Counted from the first letter of the stretch, positions 8,608 through 17,306 are shown. The stretch is 64,000 bases of DNA from Flavobacterium resistens (GCF_900182645.1 NZ_FXTA01000006.1:62001-126000), one strand, 5' to 3'. The notes: generated by a model not told the origin, from the letters alone. Translations and numbers: made by a program.

Positions 8608-9438
8608 TTACTGTTTTTTTTCAGGCTCTTTTTTAGCCTCTTCGGCTTTTTGTTTGTCCTGTTTTTCTTTTTCTTCCTTAGCTTTTTCTTGTTTTTCCTT
8701 TTCTTCTTTAGCAGCTTTTTCTTGCTGTTCTTGCTGCTTTTCTTTAATTTCTTCTTGCTTTTTAGCTTTTTCTTTCTCTTTTTTCTTGAAGTAGCCTCTA
8801 AACAGGAAATTGCTTTTTGCGGCTTCCATATTTTCACTGAAACCTTTAGTGCCACTTTCTAAGTTTGAAAGTGTATTTGTAACACTGTTTGCCATTTTAT
8901 CATCGCGCACTAGTCTTGCTAAAGCACCATTTCCGTTGTTCATACTGTGACTGAAAATGGCTAATTCTTCGGAGATTACGCCTACGTTGTCGACACTTTT
9001 TTTGACGCTTTTCATGATATCATTCATTTCTATACCATCAATTGATGCTATTGCGCCGTTGTCTTCAATGATTTTTGTTGATTTTGGACCTGGAGAAATT
9101 GTCAGTACTTTATCGCCCATTAACCCATCTGAGCCAATGCTGGCACGGGCATCGGTTTTTATGAATTTGCGTATTTCATCTTTTATAACCATCGAAACAA
9201 TTACAGAAGAGTCGTTTATAATTCTGATTTCTTCGACAGTCCCAATGTTGATTCCAGAAAAACGAACATTGTTCCCAACTTCTAAACCGCTTACCGTTTT
9301 AAATTTTGAGCTAATGTGAAATGTTTGGCCAAATAGGTTTTTTTGTTTTCCAATAAAATAAATGGCCATAATGAAAAGCAGCAGTCCAACTGATACAAAC
9401 ATTCCTAATTTCCAAGTATATCCAGATTCCTTTTCCAT
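8608..9438 (-). CDS. mlaD: MlaD/MCE-family lipid transport protein
   Basis: A protein of 276 residues. A membrane anchor lies at about 11-28 (GMFVSVGLLLFIMAIYFIG), then one MCE domain at about 38-118 (FKTVSGLEVGNNVRFSGINIG, then GSDGLMGDKVLTI). Members bind phospholipid as a ring in the periplasm and work with the MlaE/MlaF transporter encoded just upstream. The last 60 residues are almost only Lys, Glu, Gln and Ala, a highly charged, probably coiled or disordered tail that is not part of the family core; its DNA gives a misleading Phe/Leu-rich frame on the other strand. The gene follows mlaF by 22 bases. Confidence 0.88.
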   Translation of the reverse strand: MEKESGYTWKLGMFVSVGLLLFIMAIYFIGKQKNLFGQTFHISSKFKTVSGLEVGNNVRFSGINIGTVEEIRIINDSSVIVSMVIKDEIRKFIKTDARASIGSDGLMGDKVLTISPGPKSTKIIEDNGAIASIDGIEMNDIMKSVKKSVDNVGVISEELAIFSHSMNNGNGALARLVRDDKMANSVTNTLSNLESGTKGFSENMEAAKSNFLFRGYFKKKEKEKAKKQEEIKEKQQEQQEKAAKEEKEKQEKAKEEKEKQDKQKAEEAKKEPEKKQ

Positions 9439-9460
9439 GATTTCTACAATTTATTTTGCT

Positions 9461-10240
9461 TTATTCAAAAAATGAGCGTACCCATTCGTCCTCGTCTTTT
9501 TCTAATTCTTCATAAGTTCCTTCAGCATGGATAACACCATCTTTTAAAACCATAATCCTGTCGGCAGTTAATTTGGCACAGGCCATATCGTGTGTAATAA
9601 TTATCGATGAAGTTTTTTGTTTGTGTTTGATATCCAGAATAAGTTCGCTTATTTCTCGCGACGTAATTGTGTCTAATCCTGTTGTGGGTTCATCGTATAA
9701 AATGATTTCCGGTTTTAAGATCAGCGTTCTTGCCAGACCAATTCTTTTTCGCATTCCGCCAGATAATTCGGCTGGCATTTTATCAATTGCATCGCCTAGA
9801 CCAACACTATCAAGGGCTTCTATAACTTCATTTTCAACTTCATCTTCGGTTAAATCTCTTCTATGTGCACGTAATGTAAAAGCCAGATTTTCTCTAACCG
9901 ACATTGAATCGTAAAGCGCACCGCTTTGAAATAAAAAACCAATTCGAACCCGCATTTTATTCAATTCTTCTTTTGAAAGATCCAGTAAATTTTCATCAAA
10001 AACAGTTATTTCGCCCTGATCAGGTTCAATCAAGCCCACAATACATTTTATGGTAACTGATTTTCCAGAACCAGAACGGCCTAAAATCACCAAATCTTCA
10101 CCTTTATTGACGGTGAGATTCACACCTTTCAGAACTTCGTTGTCTTTGCCAAAAGTTTTGCGCAGATTCTTGATCTCAATGATTGGAGTCTGTTTTTTTT
10201 CTTTTGATTTTGGGTCGATATTTTTCTTTTCCTTAATCAT
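9461..10240 (-). CDS. mlaF: MlaF-like ABC transporter ATPase
   Basis: A protein of 259 residues. Walker A is GRSGSGKS (54-61), the Q-loop is in FLFQSGALYDSMSV, the signature is LSGGMRKR, Walker B is IILYDEPTTGLD, and the switch His is in IITHDMA. GALYDSMSVRENL and SGGMRKRIGLARTL are typical of the MlaF/Ttg2A branch, which powers phospholipid transport across the inner membrane with MlaE. The N-terminal 18 residues are an unusually basic extension (many Lys). The ATG sits one base after the mlaE stop, so the two are cotranslated. Confidence 0.9.
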   Translation of the reverse strand: MIKEKKNIDPKSKEKKQTPIIEIKNLRKTFGKDNEVLKGVNLTVNKGEDLVILGRSGSGKSVTIKCIVGLIEPDQGEITVFDENLLDLSKEELNKMRVRIGFLFQSGALYDSMSVRENLAFTLRAHRRDLTEDEVENEVIEALDSVGLGDAIDKMPAELSGGMRKRIGLARTLILKPEIILYDEPTTGLDTITSREISELILDIKHKQKTSSIIITHDMACAKLTADRIMVLKDGVIHAEGTYEELEKDEDEWVRSFFE

Positions 10241-10241
10241 C

Positions 10242-11000
10242 TTAAAAAAATAAATCGGTTATCTGTACAGCCACCATATCAATAATAAAAATGCTTAATG
10301 AAGCTGTAACTACGGCCGAGTTTGCGGCTCGTCCCACACTTTCAGTTCCGTTTGCGGCATTAAAACCTTTAAAACAGCCAATCATTCCGATGAAAAAACC
10401 GAAGAAAAAAGTTTTGATTGTTGCCGGAATTACATCTAAAAATTCTAACGATTGTATAATCTGTGTTAAATAACGACGGAAAGTCACATCGCCATGAATA
10501 TTGATTCCTGCATAACCTCCCACAATTCCAACCGCATCTGCAAAAAACACCAATATAGGAACCATTAATGTACAGGCTAAAATTCGTGTTACAACTAAAT
10601 AATTATAAGGATTAATTGCCGAAACTTCCATAGCATCAATTTGTTCTGTCACTTTCATTGAGCCAAGTTCAGCTCCAATTCCAGATGAAATTTTTCCGGC
10701 ACAGATTAGAGCTGTAATTACTGGTGCAATTTCACGAATCAAGGAAAGTGCCACCATTCCCGGAAGCCAGCTTTCGGCACCAAAAGTTACTAAAGTAGGT
10801 CTGGATTGAATGGTTAAAACCAAGCCCATGATAAAACCTGTTATCGCTACTAAAGGAAGCGATTTGTAACCAATGACATAACATTGCCTTAAGAACTCTT
10901 TTGCCTCGTAAGGAGGAATTAAAAGTTCCTTAAAAAATCGCGATGCAAACATCGTTGCACTTCCAATTTGTGAGAATGTATTTTTTAAGCTGAGAATCAA
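10242..11000 (-). CDS. mlaE: MlaE-like ABC transporter permease
   Basis: About 252 residues with five or six membrane helices. EFLRQCYVIGYKSLPLVAIT, LTIQSRP, the cytoplasmic coupling region EQIDAMEVSAINPYNYLVVTR and GFNAANGTESVGRAAN are diagnostic for MlaE permeases. The frame appears to begin at TTG (11000): there is no in-frame ATG before the stop further upstream, and the next ATG (10952) would cut off the N-terminal amphipathic helix (FSQIGSATMFASRFF). It is the first gene of the operon mlaE-mlaF-mlaD-asmA-like-permease-oxidoreductase. Confidence 0.88.
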   Translation of the reverse strand: MILSLKNTFSQIGSATMFASRFFKELLIPPYEAKEFLRQCYVIGYKSLPLVAITGFIMGLVLTIQSRPTLVTFGAESWLPGMVALSLIREIAPVITALICAGKISSGIGAELGSMKVTEQIDAMEVSAINPYNYLVVTRILACTLMVPILVFFADAVGIVGGYAGINIHGDVTFRRYLTQIIQSLEFLDVIPATIKTFFFGFFIGMIGCFKGFNAANGTESVGRAANSAVVTASLSIFIIDMVAVQITDLFF

Positions 11001-11192
11001 AATATGTCTTTTTTAAAGTTGAAACATGTTATAAATCAGTTTTTAACAGTTTTATGTTACTTTTCTAATTATACATGAAAGTTACCCTAATACTTGTTAA
11101 AATCTTTTACACAACTTTTTTTGAAGCTTATATAATTTACATTCAAAGGCAATATTTTGATGAACGTGACGTTCGCAGGTTTTTTAAAACAA

Positions 11193-11221
11193 AAAATCCC
11201 TTTCATTGAGAAAGGGATTTT
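11193..11221 (-). terminator. Rho-independent terminator of the GT4/GH130 operon
   Basis: AAAATCCCTTTC and GAAAGGGATTTT form a 12-bp stem with a 5-base loop, and on the minus strand a T run follows. It lies 40 bases after the glycosyltransferase stop. Confidence 0.75.
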
Positions 11222-11259
11222 AAGGGTTTAATTGAATTTTGGTCAGCGTTATTGCAAAT

Positions 11260-13530
11260 TTAAGAATTTATAGCAATACCTCTACGAGTTTTTATTAGAG
11301 GAATAACTTTAGTTTCTGAATGAACGAAATTTTCCATTAATAAACGTGCGGTTAAAAAACAAATGGTCGATTCTGCACCTTGATTTAAGTTTACGTTTTC
11401 CTTTTCAAGACCGTCGTAACCACCGCCACTTATTGGATTATACATAATTTGGCCTAAATGATTTTTTCCTAAAAACCAGTTAAAAGCGGCTTTCATTTTG
11501 TGTTTGTAATCCGGGATTTCAAATGCATCATAAAAAGCATTTAAAGTCTGAATCGTATAAGAAACATCAATTGGTTGTTCACCATATTCTCTTGGAACTG
11601 AATTTTTTTGAAGCCAGCCCTGATTTGAAATCACTTTAAACTCTTTGTTGACAAACATTTTTGACATTAAAAAATCTAAAGAATCTAATGCTACTTTTTT
11701 GTAAATCGGCTTGTTGGTAATTAAATAGGCATAAAGCATTGATTCTGGAAGAATTCCGTTTGCATAGGTCAAATAATTTTCAAACCATTTCCAGCTTTCC
11801 GATGCGTGATCTTCGTAATTGGCAAGCAGTTTTGCATTTAATTTATTAATGATTGCCGCAACATATAAATTAGGAACAGCATTATGATAATAATACAAAC
11901 CTTTTGTAGCAAAACCTATTGAACGCGGAGATTGAATCGTTTCGGCCCATTTTAAGGAATTCAACAAGCATTTTTCTGCTTTTTTTGAAATGTTTTCAGG
12001 CAGAATATCCTTATTAGAAATCACAACTCCTAAAGCCCAGATTGCTCTTGCATTAGAGTCTTCTAAATTCACCTCGGCATTTTGTTCAATGTGTTCGCGA
12101 TAATCCTGATCGACATAATTGATGAAGCTGCCGTTTGGTTTTTGACATCTTTCAATAAAATCCAAATAAATTAAAATATATGGCAAATCTTCTTTGTCTT
12201 GCGTTAATTGATAATGCATGCAAAAAGCAATCAGCGCACGCGCATTATCATCTAAAGTATAACCAGATTCCAAATCTGGAATCGAAATTTTGCTGAATTG
12301 GATAATTCCCAAATCAGTAGTTAATTTTTTAATATGATTTAAGTGAATTTTTGGATAACTAAATTTAATTTCAGAGGTATTTTGAAACAGTTTTTTATAA
12401 GTATTCATGTGTGTAATAGCACAGTTTTCCCATGAAAATGCTCTGGTTTTTGAGAAAGCCTGAATTCCCATTTCATGTCTTAAATCTTCGTCGGAAATTA
12501 ATTTTAAAGCAGCTTCTGCAAATTGATCTACATTTCCAATATCAACTAAAAATCCCAATTCAGGAGTCAATACTTCTCGTGTATGCGGAATTTTTGAAGC
12601 GACCATTGGGCAGGCACAGCTCATCGCATAAGAGAAAGTTCCACTTACGGCCTGATTTGGATCTTTTGATGTAAACAAGTAAATATCAGTTGCTTTTAAA
12701 TAATCTAAAAGCTCGTTTGTCTCTAAATATTCATTTATAAAACGGACATTATTTTGCAAACTTAGTTCTTCGACAATTGCTTCTAATTTATTGCGATAAG
12801 CATCAACGCCGTCGACAATTAAATTTGGATGAGTTCTGCCAATTATTAAATACAAAACATTTGGCTCTTTTTCAATAATTTTCGACAATGCATGCAAACC
12901 TGTTTCGATATTTTTCCCTTCGCCCAAAAGCCCGAATGTAGATAATACCAAACGATCCTGAATATTGAATTTTGCTTTTGCCTGATACGGTGTCTCATAA
13001 ACTACAATATGCGTTCCGTGGTGCATTGTTGTGATTATTTCTTCTTTAATTTCATAATCGTTCATCAAAATCTCTCTTGATTGATTTGTCATTACAAAAA
13101 CAGAATTGCTATAACTCAAAAGTAATTTTACAAATGTTTTCAAATCATTGTTCGGATTCGGAATAACACTGTGAAAAGTAAAAGTTACCGGTTTTTTTAT
13201 AACGTTTAAAAAATCAAGCAAATGATCTCCATAATTACCACCAAATAAACCAAATTCATGCTGAATGTGGACTAATTTTACGTTTTCATCTTTATTGATT
13301 TCCTCGGCTACTTTTGCATATTCTTCTCTGTTTTTAGTATTTAAAGTATATGCTTGTGTGGGATTTTCTTTTGGTTTGTCAACTAATTCGCAAATTTCGC
13401 AAGCAATCGATTTGCCAAAAACATCTGTAATTCCTTTAATGGTATCTTGCGTATAAGTTGCTATTCCGCATTGTGTTGGAGGAAAAGTAGAAAGAAAAAC
13501 TATTTTCGATTTATTTGATATCGTCTTCAT
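11260..13530 (-). CDS. GT4 glycosyltransferase fused to a helical glycosidase-like domain
   Basis: A protein of 756 residues. Residues 1-390 are a GT-B glycosyltransferase of family 4: FLSTFPPTQCGIATYTQ at the start, LSTFGLLGEGKNIETGL and LYLIIGRTHP in the second Rossmann half. The usual EX7E sugar-nucleotide motif is not seen where expected; the aligned stretch reads QAVSGTFSYAMSCACPMVAS. Residues about 395-756 are helix-rich with repeated acidic and aromatic motifs (YTLDDNARALIAF, LEDSNARAIWALG, PIDVSYTIQTL), like an alpha/alpha-toroid glycosidase or lyase. The gene overlaps the GH130 gene by 20 bases. Together they suggest building or trimming of a mannose-type glycan; donor and product are unknown. 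Confidence 0.75.
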   Translation of the reverse strand: MKTISNKSKIVFLSTFPPTQCGIATYTQDTIKGITDVFGKSIACEICELVDKPKENPTQAYTLNTKNREEYAKVAEEINKDENVKLVHIQHEFGLFGGNYGDHLLDFLNVIKKPVTFTFHSVIPNPNNDLKTFVKLLLSYSNSVFVMTNQSREILMNDYEIKEEIITTMHHGTHIVVYETPYQAKAKFNIQDRLVLSTFGLLGEGKNIETGLHALSKIIEKEPNVLYLIIGRTHPNLIVDGVDAYRNKLEAIVEELSLQNNVRFINEYLETNELLDYLKATDIYLFTSKDPNQAVSGTFSYAMSCACPMVASKIPHTREVLTPELGFLVDIGNVDQFAEAALKLISDEDLRHEMGIQAFSKTRAFSWENCAITHMNTYKKLFQNTSEIKFSYPKIHLNHIKKLTTDLGIIQFSKISIPDLESGYTLDDNARALIAFCMHYQLTQDKEDLPYILIYLDFIERCQKPNGSFINYVDQDYREHIEQNAEVNLEDSNARAIWALGVVISNKDILPENISKKAEKCLLNSLKWAETIQSPRSIGFATKGLYYYHNAVPNLYVAAIINKLNAKLLANYEDHASESWKWFENYLTYANGILPESMLYAYLITNKPIYKKVALDSLDFLMSKMFVNKEFKVISNQGWLQKNSVPREYGEQPIDVSYTIQTLNAFYDAFEIPDYKHKMKAAFNWFLGKNHLGQIMYNPISGGGYDGLEKENVNLNQGAESTICFLTARLLMENFVHSETKVIPLIKTRRGIAINS

Positions 13531-14590
13531 GGGGATTCTGTTTTAATTCAGTTAATAAGTCGTTCAAGTTCAGTGAAGCCACCGCAATTTTGTCATCGGC
13601 GGCGCCGTAATAAATATATAGAAGGTCATCAAAAATGGCTGTTCCGGTTGGAAAAACTACATAATTTACATAACCGTGTCGTTCGTAATGTTCTGAAGGC
13701 GTAATGATAGGTTTTGTCAATCTTGACAGCACTTTTGCTGGATTATTAAGATCCAATAAAGCAGCGCAGGAATGATATACCAAACCTTTTTCTCGTCTTT
13801 CAGCTGCATGATAAATCAGCAGCCAACCATCTTTGGTTTCAATTGGTGGGGCGCCTGGACCAATATGACTGGTTTCGTGGTCAAATTTTGGTTCCAGAAT
13901 AATATGGTCTGGTAAGTTTTTGATGTATTCCTTCCAGAATTCAACTGTTAAGTCATTTTTTTTCTCAAAAGAGACAATCTGAATGGAAGGAAACAATCTA
14001 TGTAAAGCTATAAATTTTCCGTCAATTTTCTTAGGAAAAAGGACTACATTTTTATCCCAAACAAACAAATTTTCCTTCATTGTTTCCGTCAGCGGATAAT
14101 TTCTTTCAGTATTGAAAGCCAATATTCTTGCTATACTTGGGTTTTGTAAGTGTCTTCTAATCAGATTTGTAAAATCGTGTAAAATAAATTTAGGCGTTAT
14201 TATCCCTTTTTTTTTGAAAGAAATCAAATCTTTTGATGTTGCCAAAGCACCGCATGCATTTATTCCGTCATATGTTACATACGTCATATAAAAAGTATCA
14301 TCAATTTTTGTTATTCTGGGATCCTCAACCCCATGGATTTCATAAATATATTCAGGAACAAAAATTGGCTCTGAACGTCGCTCTACTAATGTTTTTGGTC
14401 CCTCAAATTTGCAATATCCAATCGTTGAAAAGTTGCCTCTTTTTGCAGCCCTGTAAAACATATGAATGTTATTTCCATCTTGATAAATAGCAGGATTTAA
14501 AACACCTAATTCTTCAAAGGAGCGTTCCGTTTTTTCTAAAATGATGCCATGTTTTGTAGCTGTTATGCTTTGAACCGTTGCTATTTCCAT
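13511..14590 (-). CDS. GH130-family mannoside phosphorylase/hydrolase
   Basis: A protein of 359 residues with a five-bladed beta-propeller pattern. Family marks are LNPAIYQDGNNIHMFYRAA near residue 31, the catalytic Asp in HGVEDPRI (Asp90), HIGPGAPPIETKDGWLLIYH, and RHGYVNYVVFPTG near the end. GH130 enzymes phosphorolyse or hydrolyse beta-mannosides (beta-1,4 or beta-1,2). I cannot place this one in a subgroup, so phosphorylase and hydrolase both remain possible. No signal peptide is seen, so it acts in the cytoplasm. It is the first gene of a two-gene operon with the glycosyltransferase, whose start lies inside its last codons. Confidence 0.82.
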   Translation of the reverse strand: MEIATVQSITATKHGIILEKTERSFEELGVLNPAIYQDGNNIHMFYRAAKRGNFSTIGYCKFEGPKTLVERRSEPIFVPEYIYEIHGVEDPRITKIDDTFYMTYVTYDGINACGALATSKDLISFKKKGIITPKFILHDFTNLIRRHLQNPSIARILAFNTERNYPLTETMKENLFVWDKNVVLFPKKIDGKFIALHRLFPSIQIVSFEKKNDLTVEFWKEYIKNLPDHIILEPKFDHETSHIGPGAPPIETKDGWLLIYHAAERREKGLVYHSCAALLDLNNPAKVLSRLTKPIITPSEHYERHGYVNYVVFPTGTAIFDDLLYIYYGAADDKIAVASLNLNDLLTELKQNPHEDDIK

Positions 14591-14851
14591 AGTGCTAAAA
14601 ATTTTTATCTAAAATTACTTTAGGAACTAGGCGACGATTAATCCAATCGATCAAAAAGTTAACTCAAAAGCATTTGCATGGGAATTTTGTAACAGCGATT
14701 TATGAATTTTAAAACGTTATGATAGAATATATTAAAATACTAATGCGTTAATAAAAAAACTTTTAGAGTTAATGAAAAATTATCCAAAAATTACCTTTGA
14801 AAAATAATAAAAAGACTATGAAAATTTTATTAAAAAATAAAATCATGCAGT

Positions 14852-15019
14852 ATGACACATTGGACAGTTACTTTTGTTGTACTCGCTTTAATAGCAGGAA
14901 TCTTGGGATTTGGGACAATGGGAAATGAGCCTTCTATGCTTGGTCAAGCGTTGTTTATTGTATTTTCGATATTATGCTGTATAACCGTAATTATAGGAAA
15001 GATAAAAGTGGCACATTAA
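14852..15019 (+). CDS. Small DUF1328-like membrane protein (55 residues)
   Basis: A short gene: ATG at 14852, TAA at 15017-15019, 55 residues. The protein is two membrane helices joined by a short loop: TVTFVVLALIAGILGFGTMG, then a hydrophobic stretch to ILCCITVIIGK, ending KVAH. The pattern LALIAGILGFG followed by a second helix and a basic end resembles the DUF1328/YtjA small membrane proteins, whose role is unknown. A strong bidirectional terminator follows 15 bases later, which fits a real monocistronic gene. Confidence 0.65.
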   Translation: MTHWTVTFVVLALIAGILGFGTMGNEPSMLGQALFIVFSILCCITVIIGKIKVAH

Positions 15020-15034
15020 AGCAGTAATGACTAA

Positions 15035-15074
15035 AAAAAAAGCGAAACCTAAATTATTAGGTTTCGCTTTTTTT
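15035..15074. terminator. Strong bidirectional terminator
   Basis: An 18-bp perfect stem (15035-15052 with 15057-15074) with a 4-base loop and A/T runs on both sides, between the plus-strand 55-residue gene and the convergent minus-strand gene. Confidence 0.85.
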
Positions 15075-15099
15075 AATTTTATCTTTTGTTGTCAAGCTA

Positions 15100-15564
15100 T
15101 TATCGCAACGATAGATATTTTTTATGAAGGAAAGCTATCGGAGTTCCAATGCAGCAGATCAAAATTATCATGGATAAGAATAACGGAAAATCTAAATGTT
15201 TTTCTGGCAAAACTGGAAATACAACCGGAAGAACTACAAGATTCATTATAATCCAAACAAAAATGCCGTAAACAATTCCAGATATTAATGTGTTTTTTTT
15301 CAAAAATGAAAAATAAGGGTAAACGGTAAAATAAAACCAAGTAAAGGTAAAAGCTATAAAATAATGCAATAATAACCCGTATAATGCCATTTGCGAACCT
15401 CCAGAATAGGCTTCTTTTTTGAAGATACCGCTTGCAATGGATTGTAAAATTTTAACTCCGGTAGTTTTGTTCAGAATTCCGGCATAAATAGTAATTGCAG
15501 CAACAACGTCGAGAGTTCCGGCAATTAATCCTGTAATAAAAATTGCTCCGCTTTTTGATTTCAT
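15100..15564 (-). CDS. Four-helix integral membrane protein, hypothetical
   Basis: A protein of 154 residues with about four membrane segments: IFITGLIAGTLDVVAAITIYAG, YGLLLHYFIAFTFTWFYF, LISGIVYGIFVWIIMNLVVL and FLSMIILICCIGTPIAFL. Motif GLIAGTLD at the first helix and LLHYFIAF in the second recall small YagU-like (DUF1440-like) membrane proteins, but I am not sure of the family. It lies 34 bases after the DinB gene on the same strand and may be cotranscribed with it. Function unknown. Confidence 0.6.
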   Translation of the reverse strand: MKSKSGAIFITGLIAGTLDVVAAITIYAGILNKTTGVKILQSIASGIFKKEAYSGGSQMALYGLLLHYFIAFTFTWFYFTVYPYFSFLKKNTLISGIVYGIFVWIIMNLVVLPVVFPVLPEKHLDFPLFLSMIILICCIGTPIAFLHKKYLSLR

Positions 15565-15598
15565 ATAAATAGGTTTTGGTTGATTTGAAGCTTTGGAA

Positions 15599-16108
15599 TT
15601 ATATTTTGGTCAGCATTTTAAAAATAGAATTTAATTGGTGTGTATGTCTTTGCGTATGTACGAGTGCAAAATGAATCCATTCATAAATCGTGAAATTTTC
15701 AAAACCCGGAACATGAAAATCCAGACAAGTTTGGGTTAAATCATGCTTTTCAGTTTCCTCAAGCAAATCCGATTCTATTTTTAAGATGGATAAAGTTAAT
15801 GAATTTTTATTGTAATCTTTTTTTTCCGGTACAAGAAACTCAGGCGCATTCATTTTCGAATTAAAATTGAGAAAAATAGAATCCAATTGCGATACAAATT
15901 CCTCGTATTTCCGAATGGTTTTTTCTTTTCTTCCATCAAATAATTTTGGATAACCAGAACAGGCAAGTATAATATGTTGTGTTGTTTGTCCTGCGGTCCA
16001 GCCGTCTTTATAAGGAATTGTGTTAAATTCTTCTTCTGAAAAAGAAGAAACTATTTCGTTTAATTTTTTGAATGTTTCAACAATATTTTTTTGGACTTCG
16101 GTTTTCAT
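15599..16108 (-). CDS. DinB-family (YfiT-like) metal-binding protein
   Basis: About 169 residues from ATG at 16108 (MKTEVQKNIVETF); a longer frame from 16150 would overlap the VOC gene and is not supported. It is a four-helix DinB bundle with the family marks WTAGQTTQHI in the first half and the C-terminal His-rich helix IHFALVHTQRHTHQL, which together supply the three His of the metal site. DinB-like proteins include thiol-dependent transferases, but most are uncharacterised. It follows the VOC gene by about 20 bases. Confidence 0.8.
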   Translation of the reverse strand: MKTEVQKNIVETFKKLNEIVSSFSEEEFNTIPYKDGWTAGQTTQHIILACSGYPKLFDGRKEKTIRKYEEFVSQLDSIFLNFNSKMNAPEFLVPEKKDYNKNSLTLSILKIESDLLEETEKHDLTQTCLDFHVPGFENFTIYEWIHFALVHTQRHTHQLNSIFKMLTKI

Positions 16109-16128
16109 ATTATTGATTTTTAAGTTAA

Positions 16129-16503
16129 TCAATTTACGGATGTAATCCACCAGACATTTCCAAACGGATCAGTTACGCCACAGGTTCTTCCATAATCCTG
16201 ATTGCTTAATTCCATTAAAGAAGTGGCTCCGTTTTCTAAAGCTTTTTTATATGTTTCATCAGCATTTGGAACGTAAACAAACAAGTTTGCATTTTGTTTT
16301 GCCCAGTCTGTTATTTCATCGGTAATCATTATCGTGCTTCCGTTGAGTGTGATTTCGGCGTGCATAATGGTACCGTCTTCGCGAAGGGATTTGGAACTCG
16401 TTTCAGCTGCTCCAAAGACATTTTTTGTGAAATCTATAAATTTAGATGCGCCTTGCAAAATTAAATAAGGCATTATCGTTTGGTGTTCTGCTGGAATATT
16501 CAT
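16129..16503 (-). CDS. VOC-family (glyoxalase/PhnB-like) protein
   Basis: A protein of 124 residues made of two beta-alpha-beta-beta-beta units. TIMPYLILQGASKFIDFTKN, the HAEITLNGSTIMITDE strand pair and the ending DPFGNVWWIT are typical of PhnB-type members of the vicinal oxygen chelate superfamily. Possible metal ligands are the His in IMHAEI and Glu/Asp near the end. Members bind metals or small ligands; the substrate cannot be told from sequence. It is the first gene of a probable pair with the DinB gene. Confidence 0.8.
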   Translation of the reverse strand: MNIPAEHQTIMPYLILQGASKFIDFTKNVFGAAETSSKSLREDGTIMHAEITLNGSTIMITDEITDWAKQNANLFVYVPNADETYKKALENGATSLMELSNQDYGRTCGVTDPFGNVWWITSVN

Positions 16504-16574
16504 TTTTCAAAAAATTAAGTAAATTAAAATTACAATTTTATTTTTAATATTTTGTAATTCAGTGAATTATGAAT

Positions 16575-16784
16575 TTAAAGAAGTGTTTCGCAATGGTATC
16601 CGCAGGAATTTAGAAGTTCAATTACGCTCGTATTGCAAATGAATGATGCCTGAATACGAAGAATTTTATCGCAATCTTCTAAATCAAAATTGATAATGCT
16701 ATTTGGAAAATGTTCAAGAAGTTTCCCAACAATCAGATTAGATTGTTCAACTTCCTGAACATTTGTTTTGAAAACCTCAATCAT
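16575..16784 (-). CDS. Small hypothetical protein, HMA-like fold without cysteines
   Basis: About 69 residues from ATG 16784 (MIEVFKTNV); the frame could also start at GTG one codon earlier. The beta-alpha-beta pattern EVFKTNVQEVEQSNLIVGKL, then SIINFDLEDCDKILRIQ, resembles short ferredoxin-like domains such as heavy-metal-associated domains, but no CxxC is present. I associate it with small flavobacterial proteins of unknown function. It follows the DoxX-like gene by 12 bases, so the two are likely cotranscribed. Confidence 0.6.
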   Translation of the reverse strand: MIEVFKTNVQEVEQSNLIVGKLLEHFPNSIINFDLEDCDKILRIQASFICNTSVIELLNSCGYHCETLL

Positions 16785-16796
16785 CACAACCCAAGG

Positions 16797-17177
16797 TTAT
16801 AAGGCTATATTTTTATAACGTTCTATTTTATGATAATAGATATATGAAATTGCTAAAATCAATAAAATGATCAATGGGAAAAAACTTTGAAAGTTGACTC
16901 CATCAACTGCAAAATGACTAATTGAAGCAAAGATAAAATCGAATCCGAATCCGGCGTATGCCCATTCTTTTACATTTTTTGGAACTTGAGGAATGACTAA
17001 CGCTAAAACTCCCAATACTTTGAAAACGACTAAAGCATTTCCAAAATATTCTGGATAACCTAAATGTCTGATTCCTTCTTTGGCCAATTCAGTTTGCGAA
17101 GTAAGCGCGGGCATAACTCCTTCGAATAAGAAAATTAGAATTGTCGTTGTCCAAAAAATAATTTTTGCTTTTTTCAT
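16797..17177 (-). CDS. DoxX-like membrane protein
   Basis: A protein of 126 residues with four membrane helices. IRHLGYPEYFGNALVVFKVLG and the WAYAGFGFDFIFA segment are the usual DoxX-like signature. Family members are small inner-membrane proteins sometimes linked to quinone or redox stress; no specific role can be inferred here. A TAnnTTTG promoter candidate lies 40 bases upstream. Confidence 0.8.
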   Translation of the reverse strand: MKKAKIIFWTTTILIFLFEGVMPALTSQTELAKEGIRHLGYPEYFGNALVVFKVLGVLALVIPQVPKNVKEWAYAGFGFDFIFASISHFAVDGVNFQSFFPLIILLILAISYIYYHKIERYKNIAL

Positions 17178-17215
17178 GTGGTTTTGTTTTTAAATAGTTA
17201 TTAGTTAATGTCTTA

Positions 17216-17223
17216 CAAACTTA
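17216..17223 (-). promoter_or_regulatory. TAnnTTTG promoter element (TAAGTTTG)
   Basis: A complete match on the minus strand, 39 bases before the DoxX-like ATG at 17177. Confidence 0.45.
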
Positions 17224-17306
17224 ATAAACTTATTTTTCTCCGAAATACACATTTACGACTATTTTAGGGGCATTTGAGACAAGTGTCACTTATGATGTAA
17301 AGAAAT

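Noticed and set aside
8650..8862. A 70-residue Phe/Leu/Ser-rich frame on the plus strand
   Set aside because: It is the antisense of the Lys/Glu-rich MlaD tail; low complexity makes it look like a membrane protein.
14591..14851. A structured leader or riboswitch before the 55-residue gene
   Set aside because: The stretch is AT-rich, and I could not draw any stable or recognisable fold.
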